Part shown: piece by piece, positions 7,508-15,565 of the stretch
How the letters are laid out: each line of letters opens with the position of its first letter
How positions within the stretch are numbered: position 1 is the stretch's first letter
Assembly (NCBI GenBank): GCA_021372635.1
Contig: JAJFUA010000153.1
Span: forward strand, 1 to 39,284
DNA from: Desulfobacteraceae bacterium
GTDB lineage: Bacteria; Desulfobacterota; Syntrophobacteria; Syntrophobacterales; Syntrophobacteraceae
Reading direction: 5' to 3'
Length of the DNA: 39,284 bases
Program-made: the position numbers and the translations under genes
The notes under the pieces: generated by a model
The model's input: the letters and a program-made list of their open reading frames with translations, nothing else
The model's database searches: none
What the model was told of the DNA's origin: nothing

Positions 7508-8641
7508 ATGGAGGTTGTAAAGCCCGTCAAAAGAAACGTGTTGTTGAACCCGGGACCGGCCACGACGACCGATACCGTGAAATACGCCCAGGTCGTTCCG
7601 GATATCTGCCCCCGGGAGCAGGAATTCGTAGACCTCATGACGGAAGTGCGCAAGGATCTGGTGAAGGTTGTTCATGGCGACCCCGAAAAGTACACCGCCG
7701 TCATATTTTCCGGTTCCGGGACGATCATCCAGGATGTTCTGGTGAACTCTCTGGTTCCCGCGAACAAGAAGATCCTTGTGGTTAATAACGGGGCCTACAG
7801 TGCAAGAATAGCGGAAATCGCCGAATATTACGGCATCCCCTGCGTGAACCTCCAGTTCCCCAATACCGGCCTTGCCGATCTGAAGCTTGTCAAGGAAGCG
7901 CTGGACAAGGACAAGGACATCGCCGTCGTCGCCACCGTTCACCACGAGACGGGCACCGGTATACTGAATCCCGCCAAGGAAATCGGCAAGCTGGCTCATG
8001 ACCACGGCTGCATATTCATCCTGGACACCATTTCCACCTACGGGCTCATTCCCATCGACATCGAAGACATGAATGTGGATTTTCTGATGTCGTCCGCTCA
8101 GAAGGGCCTTGCTGCCATGACGGGTGCGTCCTGGACGGTTGGAAACAAGAAAGAGATCGAAAAGTCCAAGGATTATCCGAAGCGTTCCTACTACTGCAAC
8201 CTGTTCATGCAGTATGATTATTTTGAAAAAGTCGGCGAAATGCATTTCACGCCTCCTGTGCAGACGATCTACGCTCTGCGCCAGGCGATCAAGGAATACT
8301 GGGAAGAAGGCGAGCAGGCTCGGTGGGCTCGGCTGACCAAGTGCTGGGAAGCGATCCACAAGGGAATGGAAGAGATGGGCCTGGATTCGGTCATCGACAA
8401 GAAGCTCCAGGGACACCTCGTGGTCACCATCAAGGCTCCCGACGATCCCAAGTTCGATTTCTTCAAGCTGCATGACTACTGCTACGAGCGCGGGTTTACG
8501 ATTTACCCCGGCAAGATGTTCGGCCTGAAGACCTTCAGGTTGTGCAATCTGGGTGTGATCACCCACAAGGATATCGAAGATTTCTTCGTAGTGGCAAAGG
8601 AAGCGTTCAAGAATATGGGATTAGCGCTTCCGGTGAAGTAA
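7508..8641 (+). CDS. phnW: 2-aminoethylphosphonate:pyruvate aminotransferase-like (PhnW family, class V PLP enzyme)
   Basis: This 377-residue fold-type I, class V aminotransferase opens with LLNPGPATTT and contains HHETGTGILNP (145-155). The PLP-binding Asp is D173 and the Schiff-base lysine K199 in SSAQKGLAAM. The FTPP motif is at 247-250. This layout matches PhnW, which transfers the amino group of 2-aminoethylphosphonate to pyruvate and yields phosphonoacetaldehyde and alanine. The start follows AAGGAGAAGCG. It is followed by an aldehyde dehydrogenase and, past a terminator, by a PhnA-type phosphonoacetate hydrolase, which supports the assignment. The related alanine/serine-glyoxylate aminotransferases are the main alternative, because the residues around K199 (SAQKG) differ from the usual PhnW SA(N/S)KC(I/L)EG pattern. 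Confidence 0.72.
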   Translation: MEVVKPVKRNVLLNPGPATTTDTVKYAQVVPDICPREQEFVDLMTEVRKDLVKVVHGDPEKYTAVIFSGSGTIIQDVLVNSLVPANKKILVVNNGAYSARIAEIAEYYGIPCVNLQFPNTGLADLKLVKEALDKDKDIAVVATVHHETGTGILNPAKEIGKLAHDHGCIFILDTISTYGLIPIDIEDMNVDFLMSSAQKGLAAMTGASWTVGNKKEIEKSKDYPKRSYYCNLFMQYDYFEKVGEMHFTPPVQTIYALRQAIKEYWEEGEQARWARLTKCWEAIHKGMEEMGLDSVIDKKLQGHLVVTIKAPDDPKFDFFKLHDYCYERGFTIYPGKMFGLKTFRLCNLGVITHKDIEDFFVVAKEAFKNMGLALPVK

Positions 8642-8760
8642 GCGGAGGCCGCGGCGGACAACCAGGCCATAGGGGCACGGTGCCGATGGCCGCTTCATAA
8701 CACATCACGGGTGCTGCCAGCCCGGCGATGCCCGGAGACAGGAAGGAGCTGTATTCAGCT

Positions 8761-10149
8761 ATGGAAGATAATGTGAAGGAATTGGTGGAACGCGCGAGGA
8801 AGGCCTTTGAAACGGTTGAATTCTGGCCCCAGGAAAAAGTGGACGAGATGGTTCTGGCAGTCGCTTGGGAACTGCAGAAGGAAGAAAACCGCGCGGCCAT
8901 GGCCAAGGCGGCCGTGGAAGGATCCGGCATCGGCGTTTACGAGGATAAGAAGAACAAGATCCTCACGAAGACTTGGGGAACCCTGTACGATCAGCTCGGC
9001 GTCAAGACCTGCGGCGTTATCGAGGAGATTCCGGAAAAGGGTCTCAAGAAGCTGGCGAAACCGTACGGCGTCGTTGCCAACGTAGTCCCCTGCACCAACC
9101 CTGAATCGACGATCTGCTGCGTCGGCCTCAGCACACTGAAGACCCGCAACGCCATGATCGTGTCTCCCCATCCCCGTACCGAGTATGCGTCGTACCTTAC
9201 GTGCGAAATCGCCCGGAGAGGCCTCAAGAAGGTCGGGGCTCCCGAAGATCTGATTCAGTGCATCCGTCACACCAGCCATGCGAAGACGTCCGAGCTGATG
9301 TCCGCATGCGATTTCGCAGTAGCCACCGGCGGCGCGGCGCTTCACAAGGTCGTGTACCAGGCTGGCGTGCCTGCTCATACGGTCGGTGCCGGAAACGTCG
9401 TATCCATCGTTGACGAAACGATCGACATTCCCGCTACGGCTCACAAGATCAAGATCTCCAAGATCGCCAACAACGCGGCCTCCTGCTCCTCCGAGAACGC
9501 CGTGGCCATTTACGAAGGCATCTACGATCAGATGATCGCGGCCCTGAAGGCGGAAAACGGCTACCTCTGCAACACCGAAGAGCGTGAGAAGCTCCGCAAG
9601 ACCCTGTGGCCCGACGGACATACCCTGAACCGCGACATCGTGGCGAACTCGGCGGTCAACATCGCAAAGCTGGCCGGGATCGACGTTCCTCCGACGACCC
9701 AGTTCATCATGGCGATTGCCGAGAAGGTCGGTCCGGAAGACAGGTTCTCCGGCGAGAAGCTGTCCCCGGTTCTTAGCGTGTGGAAGTGGAGCGATTTTGA
9801 CGAAATGGTGCAGCGCGCCCGAAGGATCCTCAAGTTCTCGGGTGAGGGCCACTCCATCTCCATCCATACGAAGCGCCAGGAACGCATCGACAAGCTGGCC
9901 GTCTACGCGAACGTTGGCCGCGTGATCTGCAACATGCCGCATTCGCATGCAAACAGCGGCGGCTGGACGAGCTGCCTGCCCTTCACCGATACGCTTGGCG
10001 GCGGTTCCTGGGCCGGCAACATGACGAGCGAGAACGTGTGCTGGAAGCACTTCCTGAACTACACATGGGTCAGCCAGCCGGTGAAGGATTATAAGCCCAC
10101 GGAAGAGCAGCTTTTCGGCACCTACTGGAAGAAGTGGGGCAAGGATTGA
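8761..10149 (+). CDS. CoA-acylating aldehyde dehydrogenase (SauS/AdhE-N type), probably for phosphonoacetaldehyde or a related aldehyde
   Basis: This 462-residue aldehyde dehydrogenase has its catalytic cysteine at C242 in NNAASCSSENAV. The region that carries the general-base Glu in hydrolytic enzymes (ELGG) reads VGAGNVVSIVD, the pattern of CoA-acylating members such as sulfoacetaldehyde dehydrogenase SauS and the AdhE N-domain. PYGVVANVVPCTNP at the cofactor pocket also fits. ATG 8761 follows AGGAAGGAG; the upstream ATG 8728 lacks a ribosome site. It directly follows the PhnW-like gene, at the place where PhnY, a non-acylating dehydrogenase, sits in known phosphonoacetaldehyde pathways. 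The acyl-CoA product is inferred from the family, not shown. Confidence 0.78.
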   Translation: MEDNVKELVERARKAFETVEFWPQEKVDEMVLAVAWELQKEENRAAMAKAAVEGSGIGVYEDKKNKILTKTWGTLYDQLGVKTCGVIEEIPEKGLKKLAKPYGVVANVVPCTNPESTICCVGLSTLKTRNAMIVSPHPRTEYASYLTCEIARRGLKKVGAPEDLIQCIRHTSHAKTSELMSACDFAVATGGAALHKVVYQAGVPAHTVGAGNVVSIVDETIDIPATAHKIKISKIANNAASCSSENAVAIYEGIYDQMIAALKAENGYLCNTEEREKLRKTLWPDGHTLNRDIVANSAVNIAKLAGIDVPPTTQFIMAIAEKVGPEDRFSGEKLSPVLSVWKWSDFDEMVQRARRILKFSGEGHSISIHTKRQERIDKLAVYANVGRVICNMPHSHANSGGWTSCLPFTDTLGGGSWAGNMTSENVCWKHFLNYTWVSQPVKDYKPTEEQLFGTYWKKWGKD

Positions 10150-10326
10150 TCCTGAAGGTGTGATCCTCCGCTCGAGGGGAGGTTGAGGAGCACGTCGAAA
10201 CGCGCCGCCTCCCCGTGAGTCAAGGCTCCTCTGGATTCGTCTGCACGGGATAGGGTTCGGAGGAGTAAAGCGTGTCCGGGCGTCGGTATGACCGTTCGAT
10301 CCGGTTCAACGCGGCAGCGAAAAAAC

Positions 10327-10364
10327 GCAACCCCGCAGAATAATACCTGCGGGGTTGCTTTATT
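10327..10364 (+). terminator. Strong intrinsic terminator after the aldehyde dehydrogenase gene
   Basis: GCAACCCCGCAG (10327-10338) pairs perfectly over 12 bp with CTGCGGGGTTGC (10347-10358) around an 8-nt loop. TTTATT follows. It ends the 5343-10149 operon or sets partial read-through into the HAD-phnA operon, whose ribosome site begins only a few bases later. Confidence 0.85.
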
Positions 10365-10385
10365 CTCGATCGAGGAGGTTTCCCA

Positions 10386-11090
10386 GTGATCTCAGCCGTA
10401 ATTTTCGACTTCGGGCAGACCCTCGCGGATGCTTCCGATGCCTTTCGGTCCGCGGAGAAGGATGCGCAGCGCCGGCTCTCCGAGGCCCTGCAACTGCCGC
10501 TCCGGGAGGATTTCGTGGAAACCTACCGGAAGATCAGGAAAGAATTCCACGCCCGCTCGGATTTTTCCCGGAAGGCAATGTGGGAAGAGGTGTACCGGAT
10601 CTGGGGGAAAACACCCGGTGAGGGGCATCTGGAGGAGCTGGAGAAGAGTTACTGGAACAAAATCGAAGAGGAGACCGTGCTTTTTCCAGAGGTTGTGGAC
10701 GTGCTCGGAAAGCTGAGGGACTCCTATGCGCTCGCTCTCATCACGAATACGCAGGGGCAGAAGGACTACGGCAAGCACCGGATGAGCCGGTTTCCGGAAT
10801 TGGAACAATTCTTTAAGGTAGTCATCGTGGCCGGCGAGGGGGGGATTCCCGCCAAGCCCGATCGAAGGCCCTTTCTCCTGTGCCTGGAACGCCTTGGAAT
10901 CAGCCCGTCGGAAGCGGTGTACGTAGGGGACGACTGGCGGATCGACATCCGGGGGGCCATGAACATAGGAATGCAGCCCATATGGCTGCAGCACCGATCC
11001 TTCCGGAGAAACTGGCCGGAGGCGGAAGCTCCCGTGCCGACTATCGACGGCCTGGAAAAATTGCTCGAACTGGAAACGCTCTTGTCCTGA
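10386..11090 (+). CDS. HAD-superfamily hydrolase
   Basis: This 234-residue HAD hydrolase has motif I FDFGQTLAD (nucleophile D8), motif II ITNTQG, motif III around AKPD and motif IV YVGDDWRIDI. The usual second Asp of motif I (DxD) is Gly here, as in the DFGGT subgroup; phosphonoacetaldehyde hydrolase PhnX has Ala there. However, I do not find the Schiff-base lysine segment of PhnX in the cap (residues 15-95), so PhnX is not claimed. The start is GTG 10386, 7 nt after AGGAGG. Phosphonoacetate hydrolase follows after 12 nt, so the two are cotranscribed. A small-molecule phosphatase role in the phosphonate pathway is likely but unproven. Confidence 0.8.
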   Translation: MISAVIFDFGQTLADASDAFRSAEKDAQRRLSEALQLPLREDFVETYRKIRKEFHARSDFSRKAMWEEVYRIWGKTPGEGHLEELEKSYWNKIEEETVLFPEVVDVLGKLRDSYALALITNTQGQKDYGKHRMSRFPELEQFFKVVIVAGEGGIPAKPDRRPFLLCLERLGISPSEAVYVGDDWRIDIRGAMNIGMQPIWLQHRSFRRNWPEAEAPVPTIDGLEKLLELETLLS

Positions 11091-11102
11091 ACCGAAAGGG
11101 GG

Positions 11103-12200
11103 ATGGCTGTGGCGGTTAAGATCATTGTCTGCCTGGACGGCTGCGCCCCGGAATACATAGCGCGAAGCGATACGCCGAACCTGGATGCTCTCGGGCGTGA
11201 GGGCTTCAAAACAATCGGAAGCGCCGTCATACCCACAGTGACCAATGTGAACAACACGACGATCGTTACGGCGAACTATCCGGAGGTCCATGGAATCACG
11301 GCGAACTACTACCGAGACGCTGCAAGCGGGCGTGAAGTCTACATGGAATCCTCGGAGTTCCTCCTGGCCGAGACGATGTTCCGGAATGTTTCGAGACATG
11401 GTGGAAAGGCGGCGGTACTTACAGCCAAAGACAAATTGAAGGCATTGATCGGGGACGGGGCCGCAGTGGCTGAATCTGCGGAAAAATCCCCGGCATGGCT
11501 CGTGGACCTGCTCGGCCCTCCGCCTCCTGTTTATTCCATCGAGATCAACCACTGGCTCTTTCGGGCAGCGGCCGAAGTTCTGCGAAGGGAATCGCCCGAT
11601 CTCCTTTACGTCACCACGACGGACTACGTTACCCACATGCACGGTCCGGAAGACGACAGGGCACAATGGAACATGAATCGGCTGGACGCTCTGCTGGGAG
11701 AGCTGATGAACGCGGCGCCGGAGGTCGAGATTGTAGTGACTGCGGACCACGGGATGAATCCCAAAAGCCGTGCATTGGATCTCGACCGGATTCTCCATGC
11801 GGCCGGCATCCGGGGATGGGCTGTGCCCATAATCAAGGACCGCTACGTCGTGCATCATCGGAACATGGGCGGGGCCGCGTATGTATACCTGGAAGACGCC
11901 GGGGCGGTGGCGGAAGCCTTTGCGGTTCTTCATGGACTTTCCGGAGTCGAATCGGTAATGGCTGGTCACGAAGCTGCCCGGATCTTTCACCTGCATCCCG
12001 GACGCGTGGGCGACCTGTTCGTCCTGGCTGACGTCGCGACGGTTTTCGGAACCCTGTCCGCCGCGGAGGAAGAGGTAAAGATCCGGTCGCACGGGTCGGT
12101 GCATGAACATGAGATCCCGATTTACGGCTTCGGGCCGGGACCCGTTTCCGTGCGGCCGAAATCGAACCGTGAAGTCGCATCGTGGATCTTCCGGCCCTGA
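11103..12200 (+). CDS. phnA: Phosphonoacetate hydrolase (PhnA, alkaline phosphatase superfamily)
   Basis: This 365-residue protein is very close in pattern to PhnA, which cleaves the C-P bond of phosphonoacetate to acetate and phosphate using two zinc ions. All expected metal ligands are visible: D12 (CLDGC), the nucleophile T47 in IPTVTNVNN, D174 and H178 (TTTDYVTH), D215 and H216 (TADHG), and H334 (HGSVHEH). TAKDKL (107-112) supplies the two lysines that bind the substrate carboxylate in the Sinorhizobium enzyme. It is cytoplasmic, without a signal peptide. It follows the HAD gene by 12 nt. This is the strongest single marker that the locus degrades 2-aminoethylphosphonate-type compounds. 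A related nucleotide pyrophosphatase is the only realistic alternative. Confidence 0.87.
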   Translation: MAVAVKIIVCLDGCAPEYIARSDTPNLDALGREGFKTIGSAVIPTVTNVNNTTIVTANYPEVHGITANYYRDAASGREVYMESSEFLLAETMFRNVSRHGGKAAVLTAKDKLKALIGDGAAVAESAEKSPAWLVDLLGPPPPVYSIEINHWLFRAAAEVLRRESPDLLYVTTTDYVTHMHGPEDDRAQWNMNRLDALLGELMNAAPEVEIVVTADHGMNPKSRALDLDRILHAAGIRGWAVPIIKDRYVVHHRNMGGAAYVYLEDAGAVAEAFAVLHGLSGVESVMAGHEAARIFHLHPGRVGDLFVLADVATVFGTLSAAEEEVKIRSHGSVHEHEIPIYGFGPGPVSVRPKSNREVASWIFRP

Positions 12201-12265
12201 ACCGCGTGAGGCGCGCCGGTTCCAGGGGGCCATTTCCGCCGGATGGCGAACAGCGAAAGGATGCA

Positions 12266-12814
12266 ATGGAATCGTCCGGAAACAAAGCCAGGGTAAATAA
12301 AATAAAAGAGTGCTACACGGGACGGAATTTTTCGTTCACCGTGGAGAACGTCACGCTGCCAAACGGCTATGCGGCGGAATACGGCATTGTGCGCCATCCG
12401 GGATCGACGGGCATCGTGCCGGTTCTGAATGACGGCAGGGTGGTGATGGTTCGGCAATACAGGCATGCCGTTGGAGAATACATGCTTGAGGTGCCCGCCG
12501 GAACGCTGGAACGCGGCGAAGCGCCGCTGAAATGCGCGATGCGGGAGCTGGAGGAGGAGACGGGATTCACGGCGAAGGAGATGGTGAAAGTGGGTGCCGT
12601 CCATATACTTCCTTCGTATACGGATGAAGTCATTCACGTCTTCCTGGCCCGGGGCCTTGAGGCAACGGCGCAGCACCTCGATGGGGACGAAGTCCTGCAG
12701 GTGGTCAGCTATCCGTTCGATCAGTTGATGGAGTTCGTTCGCGACGGGAAAATCACAGACGCCCTGACGATCCTTTCCCTGCACCGGGCGGAGGTTTTTC
12801 TGAAGAATGCCTGA
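12266..12814 (+). CDS. Nudix hydrolase (ADP-ribose pyrophosphatase-like)
   Basis: This 182-residue Nudix protein has the complete box GTLERGEAPLKCAMRELEEE-TGF (residues 79-101), with Gly, Glu, Arg, Glu, Glu-Glu and Gly in place. The preceding EVPAG and RQYRHAV motifs are typical of ADP-ribose and sugar-nucleotide pyrophosphatases. ATG 12266 is chosen because GAAAGG sits 5 nt upstream; an earlier ATG at 12182 lies inside the phnA 3' end and lacks one. It is the last gene of the HAD-phnA-Nudix run and converges with the LysR gene. Its link to phosphonate use is unclear; housecleaning of a toxic nucleotide derivative is one option. Confidence 0.88.
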   Translation: MESSGNKARVNKIKECYTGRNFSFTVENVTLPNGYAAEYGIVRHPGSTGIVPVLNDGRVVMVRQYRHAVGEYMLEVPAGTLERGEAPLKCAMRELEEETGFTAKEMVKVGAVHILPSYTDEVIHVFLARGLEATAQHLDGDEVLQVVSYPFDQLMEFVRDGKITDALTILSLHRAEVFLKNA

Positions 12815-12904
12815 AGCCGGGCCGCCCCCGCTTCTGCCCCGGTGTACAAGCTACCGGAGAGAGGCAGGGAAAACCGGCGGGGGAAGAGAAAAGGCGGCGG
12901 CCGC

Positions 12905-13816
12905 TCAGGGCCAGGAAACGCTCTTGGCGTATTCGTCCGCCCACTGGTAGACCATGTCGACCAGTTTCTGAAGGGATTCTGAAAAGTACTTGTCCTTGTG
13001 GTGGACAAGGTAGAACTTCCTGCGGATTGTCGTGTCGGACAGGGGGATCGCCACGAGCTTGCCCGCCTGCACTTCTTCGCCGGCCACCATCTGGGGCACG
13101 ATGGAAATGCCCAGTCCGCCGGCCACGGCCCGCTTGATACTCTCATTGCTCGAAAGCTCCAGGGGCGTGTTCACATTCAGATGGAAGGTGTCGATCAGTT
13201 CCTGAAGAATCCTCTGCGGAGCCGATCCTCTTTCGTGGGTTACGATGGATTCTCCATCCAGGTCCAGCGGTTCGATGACCCCCTTCGTTTCCAGCGGATG
13301 GCCCGGCGGGACAATCACGACGATTCGGTCCTCGAGCACCTCGCGCACCACCAGCTTTCTGTGATCCACGTGGTAGGAGATGAATCCGATATCGCAGTTG
13401 AGCCCTGCGGTGCCTTCCACGACGAGTTCCGTGGGGAGCAGGGTTACGGATACCCGGATCTGCGGGTTTTCGCTGCTGAACGGGATGATGATGAAGGGAA
13501 GATAGTAGGCGCCGAAGCTTTCACTCGCGAGTATGCGGATGTGCCCCTTCCTGCGCTCCTGGAAATCCCGGATCAGTTCTTCCGCCTGCTTCTCGATCTC
13601 GAAGATCTTCTCCGCTATCGTGTAAAGAATCTCCCCGGCATCGGTGAGGGCCAGCTTCCTCCCGTAAAGGTTCAGAAACTTGATCCCGTAGAACTCGTGT
13701 AACCGTTGAATGCCTTTGGTTACGGCGGGTTGCGTGACACACAGCGCTTCGGCGGCAGCGCTGATGCTGCCAAACTTCGCGGCATAGTAGAAAATTTTCA
13801 ACAAATTAATATTCAT
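12905..13816 (-). CDS. LysR-family transcriptional regulator
   Basis: This 303-residue LysR regulator has the N-terminal winged helix-turn-helix in residues 1-60 (LLKIFYYAAKFGSISAAAEALCVTQPAVTKGIQRLH) and a periplasmic-binding-like effector domain after about residue 90. It is divergent from the PbfA-like gene, with a 399-nt shared control region. That is the usual arrangement for a LysR regulator that activates its neighbour and represses itself. The same 19-nt block near its start (13850-13868) recurs in front of the citrate-synthase-like/phnW operon at 5114-5132, so it probably controls both. The effector could be a phosphonate or its aldehyde; this is inference. Confidence 0.92.
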   Translation of the reverse strand: MNINLLKIFYYAAKFGSISAAAEALCVTQPAVTKGIQRLHEFYGIKFLNLYGRKLALTDAGEILYTIAEKIFEIEKQAEELIRDFQERRKGHIRILASESFGAYYLPFIIIPFSSENPQIRVSVTLLPTELVVEGTAGLNCDIGFISYHVDHRKLVVREVLEDRIVVIVPPGHPLETKGVIEPLDLDGESIVTHERGSAPQRILQELIDTFHLNVNTPLELSSNESIKRAVAGGLGISIVPQMVAGEEVQAGKLVAIPLSDTTIRRKFYLVHHKDKYFSESLQKLVDMVYQWADEYAKSVSWP

Positions 13817-14215
13817 TTACTATAACCTCGATTCATTAAACGGGATAAATTAATTATCTTGACTTATATTAGCCTTATTTTTAGTTTGAATTCAAGCCAA
13901 AATGAACGTCGATCCAATAATTCTGCAGCCGGCGACTCCGGGGCGCAAAGTCCGGGAAAAGTTCGGAACCTGGTGCCGGAAGCTCTCCCTCCCGGGGGGC
14001 GGAGATCGTCTTGAAAAAACACACTGGGAAAGGTTGTTTTGAATCCCAACCGGCGGGGAAGTCGTGTAGAATGCCACAACCCGCGAGGCAGGCAACGGTG
14101 GGGTTCGATGGATAGAGCAGCGCAAAAGACACTGGCTGGACGCGGCTGGCCGGCTGCCGACCGCGGGTGCTTTTGCGGACGTTTCGGTTTTCATCGATAG
14201 GAGGTTGGTCCGGTT
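13817..14215. other. 399-nt divergent control region between lysR and pbfA-like gene
   Basis: It holds the operator/promoter at 13822-13900 and a leader of about 300 nt. The leader contains CCGGCGACTCCGG (13929-13941) and GTCCGGGAAAAGTTC (13950-13964), with the same order and nearly the same spacing as in the 5258-5292 leader. No gene is seen. The lysR start is preceded on the minus strand by GAGG, and TATAGT nearby could be its -10. Confidence 0.6.
13822..13900 (+). promoter_or_regulatory. Promoter and probable LysR operator of the pbfA-like operon
   Basis: ATAAC (13822-13826) lies 37 nt before TTGACT (13859-13864), inside TTAATTATCTTGACTTATA (13850-13868). CAAGCCAA follows at 13893-13900. 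This matches 5086-5160 base for base at the key positions. The -10 is poor (TAGTTT at 17 nt, or TTGAAT at 21 nt), consistent with dependence on an activator. Confidence 0.62.
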
Positions 14216-15565
14216 ATGGCGAAATTACACAAGTCCGAAGGCGACATCAACATCTCCCGTGCAAGGGCGGAATGGCAGCAGAAGAACCTCGATGAAGCGA
14301 CTTGGGCTCTCCTGAAAGAAGACGAACGGTATTTCCTGAAGCAATCCCTCTCGACCCCCTGTCTCAACGCCCTGGCCACCTGTGGCGGGATTTACATAGA
14401 GGATCTTCAGGGCCGGCGCTACCTGGATTTCCATGGAAACAACGTGCACCAGGTCGGCTTTGGCCATCCGGCCGTCATCAAGGCCATCAAAGATCAGCTC
14501 GACACGATGTCCTTCTGCCCGAGGCGCTACACGAACACGGTCGCCGTGGACCTGGCCAGGAAGCTCACCGAACTCGCACCCGGGGACCTGAACAAGGTCT
14601 TGCTGGCTCCCGGCGGCACGAGTGCCATCGGCATGGCCCTCAAACTGGCCCGCATCGCCACTGGACGGTTCAAGACGATTTCCATGTGGGATGCCTTCCA
14701 CGGGGCCTCGCTCGATGCGATTTCCATCGGCGGGGAAGCAGTTTTTCGCCAGGACATGGGCCCGCTTCTTCCCGGCACCGAACACGCTCCTCCTCCGGAT
14801 GAGTACCACTGTGTCTACGGCTGCGAGAGCCGCGGCGGGTGCGACATGGTGTGCGCCCGGTACGTGGAATATATAATGGAGAAGGAAGGGGACATTGCCG
14901 CGGTGATTGCCGAACCGGTCCGCAGCACTCCCTATGTGCCGAAACCCGAATACTGGCAGAAGATCCGGGCTGCATGCGACCGTCACGGTGCGCTGCTGAT
15001 CTTCGACGAGATTCCGCACGCTCTGGGCCGGACGGGAAAGATGTTCACCTGCGAAAACTTCGGGGTCGTGCCCGATATGCTGGTGATCGGTAAGGGGCTG
15101 GGCGGAGGTGTCTTCCCTCTGGCCGCGCTGATTGCCCGTGAAGGCCTGGATGTTGCTGGAGACAGGGCTCTCGGGCACTATACCCATGAGAAGAGTCCTG
15201 TGGCTTGCGCCGCGGCCCTGGCGGCGATTCACGTGATCGAGACGGAGAATCTTGCGGGCAACGCCGCCGAAGTGGGCAGATATGCGCTCGAGCGGATGAG
15301 GAAAATGATGGACGTGCATCCTCTGATAGGGGACGTGCGCGGTCTTGGACTGCTGATGGGGATCGAACTGGTCAAGGATAGGGAAACCCGGGAGCGCGCG
15401 ACCGAAGAGGCGGAAGCCGTGATGTACGCAGCCCTCAGCAAGGGCCTGAGCTTCAAGCTGACCATGGGAAACATTCTCACGCTCACCCCTGCCCTTACGA
15501 TCACCAAGAGTGATATGGACAGGGCTCTCGACATCATTGAGGAATGCCTGGATGAAATTGAATGA
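14216..15565 (+). CDS. pbfA: PbfA-like class III PLP enzyme, probable (R)-1-hydroxy-2-aminoethylphosphonate ammonia-lyase
   Basis: This 449-residue class III aminotransferase-fold protein has the PLP lysine at K293 (VIGKGLGGGVFP) and the ring-nitrogen Asp at D264 (LIFDEIPHALG). The segments STPCLNALATCGGIYIEDLQ and FHGNNVHQVGFGHP, and the start GDINIS, match the group I recall as PbfA. PbfA is a lyase that turns (R)-1-hydroxy-2-aminoethylphosphonate into phosphonoacetaldehyde and ammonia, and it occurs in phnW/phnA clusters. AGGAGG lies 11 nt before the start. The gene sits across a shared control region from the LysR regulator, in the same locus as phnW-like and phnA. A true omega-aminotransferase (for example taurine- or beta-alanine-type) is the alternative; biochemistry would decide. 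Confidence 0.72.
   Translation: MAKLHKSEGDINISRARAEWQQKNLDEATWALLKEDERYFLKQSLSTPCLNALATCGGIYIEDLQGRRYLDFHGNNVHQVGFGHPAVIKAIKDQLDTMSFCPRRYTNTVAVDLARKLTELAPGDLNKVLLAPGGTSAIGMALKLARIATGRFKTISMWDAFHGASLDAISIGGEAVFRQDMGPLLPGTEHAPPPDEYHCVYGCESRGGCDMVCARYVEYIMEKEGDIAAVIAEPVRSTPYVPKPEYWQKIRAACDRHGALLIFDEIPHALGRTGKMFTCENFGVVPDMLVIGKGLGGGVFPLAALIAREGLDVAGDRALGHYTHEKSPVACAAALAAIHVIETENLAGNAAEVGRYALERMRKMMDVHPLIGDVRGLGLLMGIELVKDRETRERATEEAEAVMYAALSKGLSFKLTMGNILTLTPALTITKSDMDRALDIIEECLDEIE

Noticed and set aside
10386..11090. Naming the HAD gene phnX
   Set aside because: The cap-domain lysine motif of phosphonoacetaldehyde hydrolase is not visible; only the motif-I substitution is shared.
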